The translations under genes were made by a program, and so were the position numbers. Below the pieces are notes generated by a model that was given only the letters and a program-made list of their open reading frames with translations, did no database searches and was not told the DNA's origin. A stretch of DNA of 39,140 nt, from assembly GCA_002329125.1 (NCBI GenBank), contig DCXX01000009.1:1-39140 (forward strand), read 5' to 3'. Origin of the DNA: Fidelibacterota bacterium UBA2125 (GTDB lineage Bacteria > Fidelibacterota > Marinisomatia > Marinisomatales > S15-B10). How positions within the stretch are numbered: the first letter of the stretch is position 1; each line of letters begins with the position of its first letter. Below are positions 32,844 to 39,140 of the stretch, piece after piece.

Positions 32844-34234
32844 GAATTACTCGAATCACTCTTCTTTTGTTTTTGATTCAAGCCTTTGGTCTGGGGCAGA
32901 TCAAACGTGATCCTGTTATGGTAAGTCTTGGTGGTGCTTACACAACACTGGCTGATGGTGTTCATGCTGTTGGTGTAAACCCGGCAAATCTTGCTTTTCA
33001 GCATGATAAACCATTCATGTGGCAGTTGGCAACTGTGAATTTTGGAATCGGTAACAATTTCTTTTCTTTGGAGAACTTGACGGAATTCAGCGGCAAGGAC
33101 CTGGAATCTCAAGGGAAAAAGGGGAAAAATCAGCTTTATGATCAGTTGAGGGACGGATTTCGAATTTTTGGAGATGCCCACGTTGCTCCTTTGTTGAGTT
33201 ACGCTTCGGGGAATATGGCAATTACCAACGATTTGGTTGGTGTTTTTGATTTGGTTCTTCCTGAAGGATTAGTTCAACTGCTTTTGGAAGGTAACGAAGT
33301 GGGTGTTCCCATTGATCTTGAATACAATCGGGAAAGTATGCTTGTGTCAGAACATGCGTTTTCTTTTGCTGTTCCAACGAAAAATTTTTCATGGGGAGTG
33401 TCTCTAAAGTACCTAAACGGTCTTGTTTATACGGGAATCGATCCAGATTCCAGCTTTACAGAATTTACAACAGAGCCCACCAACTTTAATCTTCATGCAC
33501 GCTATTTCCTTCGTCAAGGAATTGGTGGAAGTGGCGTGGCAATGGATCTGGGTCTTATCAGCAAAGAGTTCAACGGCATGCGACTAGGTTTCTCGCTTAT
33601 CAATGCATTCGGAACAATAAAGTGGAATGGGCCGTCGGCTTTTCAAGTGCCTGAATTATTGATCAACAGTTTACCGGGAATTGTCCAAGAGGGAGACGAA
33701 TGGGGTGCTAGTGTAGTATCTAAAGGTGATGGTCTGATTTACGAGATAGAGGCAGACTCCATTACAATGAATAAACTAAGTAACGGCCAGTGGAGTGACC
33801 TTTTCAAAGAAAAAAAATATATTGTTAAAGATACGCTTGAAAACGGACAGCAACGAAAGTTCAAAATGCGTTATCCCGGACTTCTTAGAATTGGAGTATC
33901 AAAGCGTTTGGATCAGGATTTAATTATTGCAAGTGATCTCGTAGCCGGTTTTGACGACAGATTTGGAGTTCATCAGGGGTGGAAGCTGTCAACGGGGCTT
34001 CAGTTCAATCGATTCAAAGCTTTCCCTCTAAGGTTAGGATACATGTATGGAGGAAGGTTTGTTAAAGAACTTGGATTTGGCGGTGGTTTCCACGCAGGAC
34101 CTATTATGTATGATTTTGCTCTTTCTTTCCGGAACGGTACTTGGATTCACAGTATGAAAGGGGTTTCTTTTTCCTTCGGTGTGGCCATCACCAGTTTTAA
34201 GGGCCGCAAGGATAAGGCAACTCCCAGCCAGTAG
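32840..34234 (+). CDS. Outer-membrane barrel protein, DUF5723/PorV-like
   Basis: A 464-residue exported protein with a signal ending near LGQ (20). GGAYTTLADGVHAVGVNPANLA (about 31-52) is the hallmark N-terminal motif of FadL/PorV-like FCB barrels, and the following alternating strands with many aromatic ends fit an outer-membrane beta-barrel. The C-terminal stretch SMKGVSFSFGVAI is a plausible last strand. TTG at 32840 is the start, overlapping the giant lipoprotein stop. A role in surface-protein handling or transport is inference; DUF5723 has no known function. Confidence 0.75.
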   Translation: MRITRITLLLFLIQAFGLGQIKRDPVMVSLGGAYTTLADGVHAVGVNPANLAFQHDKPFMWQLATVNFGIGNNFFSLENLTEFSGKDLESQGKKGKNQLYDQLRDGFRIFGDAHVAPLLSYASGNMAITNDLVGVFDLVLPEGLVQLLLEGNEVGVPIDLEYNRESMLVSEHAFSFAVPTKNFSWGVSLKYLNGLVYTGIDPDSSFTEFTTEPTNFNLHARYFLRQGIGGSGVAMDLGLISKEFNGMRLGFSLINAFGTIKWNGPSAFQVPELLINSLPGIVQEGDEWGASVVSKGDGLIYEIEADSITMNKLSNGQWSDLFKEKKYIVKDTLENGQQRKFKMRYPGLLRIGVSKRLDQDLIIASDLVAGFDDRFGVHQGWKLSTGLQFNRFKAFPLRLGYMYGGRFVKELGFGGGFHAGPIMYDFALSFRNGTWIHSMKGVSFSFGVAITSFKGRKDKATPSQ

Positions 34235-35326
34235 CTATTTTCTGGCCCGCATCAGCAGTATAATTCCTCCCAAACAAAAGACAATATTGCCGATCCACGC
34301 CGACAGAACCGGCTCAAGTATCCCCTTGTAGCCAAGCGTCTGCCCGAACCGAATAAAGGCGTAGTAACCGAAGATCACAAATACACTCATCCCGGCACCA
34401 AAGGCGAGACCTGTCCGTGGTTTAAATGCCACGAGTGGAAACGCAAAGAGAACAACAATCACATTGGTGAACGCGAAAGAAACCTTGCCGTAAAGATTAA
34501 CTTTCCAACGGGTTGTGTCCACACCGCTTTCATTTAACTCAGCAATGAATGTTTTGAGATTTTTGTAGTTCTTTTCCTGCGGAGAAGTTGCCTGCCTCGT
34601 CAGGTCTTCCGGGCTGAAGTTCACGGTTACTACAGTATCCTTTCGGGAGAAATGAACGGCGGTCTCGAAGCCGTCGGGGTGGAATTCGCGAATGGCGTAT
34701 GTTTCCAGTCTCCACTTTCCATCTTGTGGAAGCCAGGTCATTCTGTTTGTATCAATGCGCCGGGTAAGCTTTCCATCATCCATAAAGTGGATCACAACAC
34801 CAGCGGCCTTTAGGGTCTTTGGGGTGTATCGATCAATAGCGATGTGAAAGTCGTCAGATTTCCTCAGGAAGATATCCCGTTTTTTTGTTGAGTAGCGTCT
34901 GTCACGCGACTTGATCACGTATTCTTTTTCTATCTCACGTCGTTTCTGGTTTCCGGCTGTTACTACGCGGTCTTCGAAAAAGAATGAGGCGGCACTAATG
35001 AATATGGAGCATATGATAAGCGGTGCTGAAATTCTGTAAAGTGAGACGCCTGAAGCCTTCATGGCTGTGAGTTCATTTCTTCTTGAAAGAAGGCCTACAG
35101 TAAAGATAGTGGAGACAAGCACCGCCATTGGTAGTCCAATGCTTGTAAACCACGGCAAGGAATGGATATAATACGAAAAAATAATATTAACGGGAACCTC
35201 AGCATCGATGAACTTGTCCATATTCTCGACGGCATCTACCACAACAAAAATGACCAGAAACCCAAGGATGGAGACGCCTAAGAGAGACAGGAATTGACGA
35301 ATTATGTAGAAATCAATCCTTTTCAT
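34235..35326 (-). CDS. LptF/LptG-type lipopolysaccharide export permease
   Basis: A 363-residue inner-membrane permease of the YjgP/YjgQ family that helps pull lipopolysaccharide out to the LptA bridge. Three N-terminal hydrophobic helices (about 12-34, 55-77, 100-118) and three C-terminal ones (about 270-290, 300-322, 337-357) flank a periplasmic beta-jellyroll domain. The RNELTAMKASGVSLYRI stretch (84-100) is the coupling-helix region typical of the family. Whether it is LptF or LptG cannot be decided. Its stop codon abuts the stop of the facing barrel gene. Confidence 0.9.
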   Translation of the reverse strand: MKRIDFYIIRQFLSLLGVSILGFLVIFVVVDAVENMDKFIDAEVPVNIIFSYYIHSLPWFTSIGLPMAVLVSTIFTVGLLSRRNELTAMKASGVSLYRISAPLIICSIFISAASFFFEDRVVTAGNQKRREIEKEYVIKSRDRRYSTKKRDIFLRKSDDFHIAIDRYTPKTLKAAGVVIHFMDDGKLTRRIDTNRMTWLPQDGKWRLETYAIREFHPDGFETAVHFSRKDTVVTVNFSPEDLTRQATSPQEKNYKNLKTFIAELNESGVDTTRWKVNLYGKVSFAFTNVIVVLFAFPLVAFKPRTGLAFGAGMSVFVIFGYYAFIRFGQTLGYKGILEPVLSAWIGNIVFCLGGIILLMRARK

Positions 35327-35402
35327 CGTTCAGTCAAATTACTCAGAGCAATATGAAAAAGGGAGGAAAAATCACTTTTCTTCTGGTAACTCACCCCCTA
35401 TA

Positions 35403-37070
35403 TTGACCCCCTTTGTGAACGGACAGACCCGAAAAATTTCTCTTATTGTTGCATTTATCGCACTTGTGGTGTGGGAATTATTGGTTCCTGCGGGTAGTGT
35501 GACAGACTTTCGGGTTTCTTTTTTCTCGCTTATACCTCCTCTATTTGCTATTTCTATGGCACTCATTACCAAGGAAGTAATCCTTTCACTGTTTTGCGGT
35601 GTGTGGATTGGGGCTACCATGCTTATGGGATATAACCCCGTGGAAGGGCTTCTGAAGACCATTGATACTCACATTGTGAATTCCATCACTGATACTGATC
35701 AGGCGGCCATACTGCTGTTTACCCTCGGTTTCGGCGGTGTCATCGGCGTGGTCAGTGCAAATGGCGGAATGGGAGGAGTGGTAAAAAGTTCTTCACAGTA
35801 TGCCAATACCCGTAAGCGAAGTCAAATGGCAACTATGTTCATGGGAGTGGTCATTTTCTTTGACGACTATGCCAACACTCTTTTTGTTGGGAACATGATG
35901 CGGCCGTTCACCGATAAGCTCAAGGTTTCCCGGGAGAAACTTGCTTACCTCGTCGATTCCACCGCAGCACCGGTGGCGAGTCTTGCTGTTATCAGCACAT
36001 GGTCTGTTTTTCAGATGTCGCTCTTGGAAACACCATATAAAGAATATGGCATTGTGGAGAACCCTTACATCACATTCCTTAATTCCATTCCGTACTCTTT
36101 CTATTGCATTATCACCATTGTATTCATGGGTTTCTTGATCTGGTCAGGCCGTGATTATAGCAACATGCTGAAAGCGGAGCGTCGTGCTCTCAATGATGGG
36201 AAGGTTCTGGCTGATGGTGCACAGCCTCTCACAGATACAGAACTGTCCCAGGATGGGGGATTGAAGTCAGGTACTTCACACTGGACAAACGCCATGGTGC
36301 CGGTTCTTTTGCTTGTTGTCATAATTGTCATCGGACTGTACGAGACTGGGACGGACGCACTGGCACCCGGTGACGATCATTCCATCAGAAATATCATCGG
36401 CTCCTCCGATCCATACCGGGCCCTAATGTGGGGCTCTTTTATAGCGGGATTTGTGGCCATTCTTCTTTCTTATGGAAGAAACCTTCTTACTTTAAGGGAA
36501 AGCCTGGGGTTTTGGGTAAAGGGAGCCAAGTCAATGCTTATGGCTTGTATGATCTTGGTTCTGGCCTGGACGCTGGGAGATATCTGCAGTGAGGTTAAGA
36601 CGGCCGATTATATAATCAGTTTGACTGAAGGTTTTCTCACTCCGGCCCTTTTGCCGCCGGTCACTTTTTTAACCGCGGCTGTGGTCAGTTTTTGTACAGG
36701 TACCTCTTGGGGAACTATGCCTATTCTCGTTCCTATCGCTGTACCGTTGGCTTTCAACCTATTGGGAGGAGATCCCAACTCTCTCGTCGGTGAACCTATC
36801 TATCTTGCAACTTTTGCCAGCGTTCTCTCGGGATGTGTATTTGGTGACCACTGTTCACCCCTATCTGACACAACAATACTTTCTTCAATTGCTTCCGGCT
36901 CGGACCATGTTGATCACGTTAAGACTCAATTGCCTTATGCTTTAACCACTGGGGTTATCAGTATTGTTTTGGGATATTCTCTTGTCAGTTACCTGCCGGT
37001 GGGGGTGGCTATTTTGTTGGGTGTTGCGGCGGCTTTTGTAGCTGTAAAGCTGTGGGGACGAAAACCTTAA
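35403..37070 (+). CDS. NhaC-family Na+/H+ antiporter
   Basis: A 555-residue multi-pass inner-membrane antiporter with about 11-12 hydrophobic segments. Family motifs include FFDDYANTLFVGNMMRP, DSTAAPVASLAVISTWSVFQ, TGTSWGTMPILVP and GDHCSPLSDTTILSS (481-495), the last being the NhaC hallmark. The start is uncertain: TTG 35403 gives this length, GTG 35415 is possible, and the only good ribosome site (GGGAGG at 35361) has no in-frame start nearby. It probably exports sodium or a sodium-coupled organic cargo. It diverges from the Lpt gene and ends in a stop codon shared with the opposite gene. Confidence 0.88.
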   Translation: MTPFVNGQTRKISLIVAFIALVVWELLVPAGSVTDFRVSFFSLIPPLFAISMALITKEVILSLFCGVWIGATMLMGYNPVEGLLKTIDTHIVNSITDTDQAAILLFTLGFGGVIGVVSANGGMGGVVKSSSQYANTRKRSQMATMFMGVVIFFDDYANTLFVGNMMRPFTDKLKVSREKLAYLVDSTAAPVASLAVISTWSVFQMSLLETPYKEYGIVENPYITFLNSIPYSFYCIITIVFMGFLIWSGRDYSNMLKAERRALNDGKVLADGAQPLTDTELSQDGGLKSGTSHWTNAMVPVLLLVVIIVIGLYETGTDALAPGDDHSIRNIIGSSDPYRALMWGSFIAGFVAILLSYGRNLLTLRESLGFWVKGAKSMLMACMILVLAWTLGDICSEVKTADYIISLTEGFLTPALLPPVTFLTAAVVSFCTGTSWGTMPILVPIAVPLAFNLLGGDPNSLVGEPIYLATFASVLSGCVFGDHCSPLSDTTILSSIASGSDHVDHVKTQLPYALTTGVISIVLGYSLVSYLPVGVAILLGVAAAFVAVKLWGRKP

Positions 37071-38281
37071 TCTCCCACTGCTCTTTTCCTGATAAGGATT
37101 CGCTCAATCTGACTTGGAGTTGATCTGAGAATTTTAATTCTACAACCGGCTGACACTAATTTTTCTCCGGGCGTAGGAATTCTTCCCAGCCGTTGGATGA
37201 CAAAACCACCGATTGTCTCATAATTTCCTTTCGGCAACCTGACACCGCATACCGATTCAAGTTCTTCCAAGTCCACGCGACTGTCAACGACGAAACTGCC
37301 GTCAGACATCCGGGATACCCGTTTCGTTTCCTGATCAAACACATCTTCAAATTCACCAAATAGTTCTTCAATGAGATCTTCAACCGTAACCAGACCGGAG
37401 GTCTTTCCATCCGCTCCTACAACAATAGCAAGTGTTGATCGGTATCGCCGCAATTCCCGAAGTGCTTCGCTGGACGCCATTGTTTCGCTGATAAAGAGTG
37501 GTCGGTGAGCAATTTCAAGGAGAGATTCTGGCTCCAGGAAAAGGTCATGAAGAAAAATTATTCCCAGAATCTGATCGAGAGAATCTTTGTAAAGGATCAG
37601 TTTAGAAAGGCCGGTGGAAGACATAAGCTGAACGGCATCTTCAACAGAGGCATCCTCATGCAGACCTATCATGTCGGCGAGAGGAGTCATGGCTACTCGG
37701 ACCGGTTGTGAACCAAAATCAAAAATGTTGGTGATCACCTCTTTTTCTTCCGCTTCCAACTCTTCACTTACTTCCATTTCATCAAACAGAATCTTCAATT
37801 CATTTCTATTCAAAAAGTGTGTGGATGACTTTTCTTTGTCTTCAGGAAACAGGGATGCATAGCTCCGAGCAAGCCAGACAATAGGAGTGAAAAAAATCTC
37901 CGATGTCCTAAGAAATGGCGTGTTGAAGACAGCCATTGAATTGGCCCGTTCCCTGGAAAAACTTTTTGGTAATATTTCACCGAACACCAGAATAACAGCT
38001 GATATTGTTATAACGATCCACAATTGCGGCAGACCCAAGCGCAGGAGTGAAATAGTGGCGTAAGATGAGGTTAAAACATTTGCCAGATTTGTCCCAATTA
38101 GGACAGTAATTAAGTATCTGTCCGGTTTGCCCAGAAATTGCTCAGTAAGGTTTACGGTTCTGTATCCTCGCTCGCGCCAGACTGCCAGTTGGAGAGGATT
38201 TGCCTGATGGAATGCAATTTCAGTGGCTGAGAAAAATGCAGATAGAGCCAGACCAATGATTGCGACAGAAGTTTCTAACAT
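37067..38281 (-). CDS. CorC/HlyC-type DUF21-CBS membrane protein
   Basis: A 404-residue protein of the CNNM/CorC family linked to magnesium and cobalt efflux. The DUF21 transmembrane domain covers about 1-165 with FGEILPKS (100-107); two CBS nucleotide-binding domains follow (about 198-255 and 262-318), with GLVTVEDLIEELFGEFEDVFD (296-316), and the C-terminal CorC_HlyC domain covers about 328-400. The domain order is complete. Its stop codon overlaps that of the NhaC gene, and 118 bases separate its start from murQ. Confidence 0.9.
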   Translation of the reverse strand: MLETSVAIIGLALSAFFSATEIAFHQANPLQLAVWRERGYRTVNLTEQFLGKPDRYLITVLIGTNLANVLTSSYATISLLRLGLPQLWIVITISAVILVFGEILPKSFSRERANSMAVFNTPFLRTSEIFFTPIVWLARSYASLFPEDKEKSSTHFLNRNELKILFDEMEVSEELEAEEKEVITNIFDFGSQPVRVAMTPLADMIGLHEDASVEDAVQLMSSTGLSKLILYKDSLDQILGIIFLHDLFLEPESLLEIAHRPLFISETMASSEALRELRRYRSTLAIVVGADGKTSGLVTVEDLIEELFGEFEDVFDQETKRVSRMSDGSFVVDSRVDLEELESVCGVRLPKGNYETIGGFVIQRLGRIPTPGEKLVSAGCRIKILRSTPSQIERILIRKRAVGD

Positions 38282-38399
38282 ATGGACAATTTACACAAAA
38301 TCAGTTGAGTAAAAGGCTGTTCAGCGGGGAATGGAATACACTTCATTGAGACAGTGAACGGTGATTAACTTTTTCAAGATAAGATGACCGTGTTGAATA

Positions 38400-39140
38400 A
38401 TGGCTGAAAGACTGAACAGATCGTCTCTGGCAACGGAGCAGCAAAATCCTTCCTCCATGGATCTCGATTCCAAGTCAGTAGCTGAAATTCTGGAAATCAT
38501 CAACCGGGAAGACAGCACAGTGTCGGAGGCTGTCCGTGAAGTGCTTCCTCAGTTGGAAGATGTGGTGAATCTGGCAGTGGGTGCCATCAGGGGTGGGCAT
38601 CATGTTATTTATGTAGGTGCTGGCACGAGCGGTCGTTTGGGTGTATTGGATGCTGCTGAATGTCCACCTACATTTTCGGCACCACCTGACTTTTTCCAGG
38701 GCGTTATTGCTGGGGGAGAAGAAGCTTTAAGGCAATCCATTGAAGGTGCTGAAGACAAACCGGAAGATGCAGAACGGGACCTGAAATCAATCGGCATTCG
38801 TGAAGGGGATGTGGTCATTGGCATTGCCAGCAGTGGAACAACAACCTATGTACTCCATGCCCTGAAATATGCGAAAACCAAAGGATCTTCTACTGTTTTT
38901 CTGATATGCAATCCTTCGCCTCTTGTGGAAATTAATGTGGACGTTCTCATAGCTGTGGATGTGGGCCAGGAGGTTATTACAGGCTCTACCCGAATGAAAT
39001 CGGGGACCGCCACAAAAATGATACTCAATATGATATCAACGGCCACTATGGTACGGCTCGGCAAAGTTTACGGCAACCTCATGGTGGACCTCAAAGCTGT
39101 GAATGAAAAGCTGGTGGACAGAGGTAACCGTATTATCTCC
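38400..39140 (+). CDS. murQ: N-acetylmuramic acid 6-phosphate etherase, 5' part
   Basis: The gene starts with ATG 38400 and runs off the end of the window after 247 codons; the full protein is about 300 residues. MurQ removes the lactyl ether from MurNAc-6-phosphate during cell-wall sugar recycling. The SIS-domain features are clear: VGAGTSGRLGVLDAAECPPTF (73-93), IASSGTTTYVLHALKYAK, and the family signature ITGSTRMKSGTATKMILNM followed by GKVYGNLMVDLKAVNEKLVDR. No good ribosome site is seen before the ATG. The upstream 118 bases, shared with the divergent CorC-like gene, hold no clear promoter. Confidence 0.95.
   Translation, partial: MAERLNRSSLATEQQNPSSMDLDSKSVAEILEIINREDSTVSEAVREVLPQLEDVVNLAVGAIRGGHHVIYVGAGTSGRLGVLDAAECPPTFSAPPDFFQGVIAGGEEALRQSIEGAEDKPEDAERDLKSIGIREGDVVIGIASSGTTTYVLHALKYAKTKGSSTVFLICNPSPLVEINVDVLIAVDVGQEVITGSTRMKSGTATKMILNMISTATMVRLGKVYGNLMVDLKAVNEKLVDRGNRIIS

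Overview
The window looks like a chromosomal segment from an uncultivated member of the Fibrobacteres-Chlorobi-Bacteroidetes (FCB) group, most plausibly a Marinimicrobia/SAR406-type marine bacterium. This is inference. It rests on a C-terminal type IX-style sorting domain on a secreted repeat protein, many short-signal lipoproteins, a PorV/DUF5723-like outer-membrane barrel next to a giant lipoprotein, many genes without a clear Shine-Dalgarno sequence, and moderate GC. LptF/G-type permease and outer-membrane-type proteins point to a Gram-negative envelope. I see no tRNA, rRNA, CRISPR array, insertion sequence or phage genes. No gap between genes exceeds 300 bases.

Layout. 1-810: the C-terminal end of an RND/MMPL-type exporter, closed by a strong terminator. 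869-2966 (minus): a PAS domain fused to a MenA-like UbiA prenyltransferase, preceded by a GNAT acetyltransferase. 3090-7228 (plus): pyrF and pyrE, then a lipoprotein cyclophilin, a serine beta-lactamase-like hydrolase and a patatin-like lipase, closely packed. 7267-8238 (minus): a secreted dienelactone-hydrolase-like enzyme. 8363-11551: a large M14 metallopeptidase lipoprotein and a TlpA-type thioredoxin. 11661-16258: a three-gene unit with its own promoter, encoding a beta-propeller lipoprotein, a pentaheme cytochrome c lipoprotein and an FG-GAP/VCBS protein with a sorting domain. 16325-17716: an HtrA/DegP protease and terminator.

17885-24168 is a housekeeping run: DUF2905 membrane protein, ileS, DksA/TraR zinc-finger protein, lspA, RluD-type pseudouridine synthase and XerC/D recombinase, with several short overlaps. 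pckA, a short ribosome hibernation factor and a sugar nucleotidyltransferase follow. metK and ahcY (27150-29571) form the activated-methyl cycle pair, with a strong leader hairpin ahead of metK. 29592-34234 holds a 1083-residue lipoprotein that overlaps an outer-membrane barrel gene. The last part has an LptF/G permease (minus), an NhaC-type antiporter (plus), a CorC/HlyC CBS-domain protein (minus) and the 5' part of murQ, which runs off the end.

The most unusual items are the PAS-MenA fusion, the cytochrome/propeller/sorting-domain cassette (a candidate surface electron-transfer or metal-handling module), the giant lipoprotein-barrel pair, and an isoleucyl-tRNA synthetase with strongly altered class I signatures. 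All functional statements come from motif recognition by eye; no database search was run.
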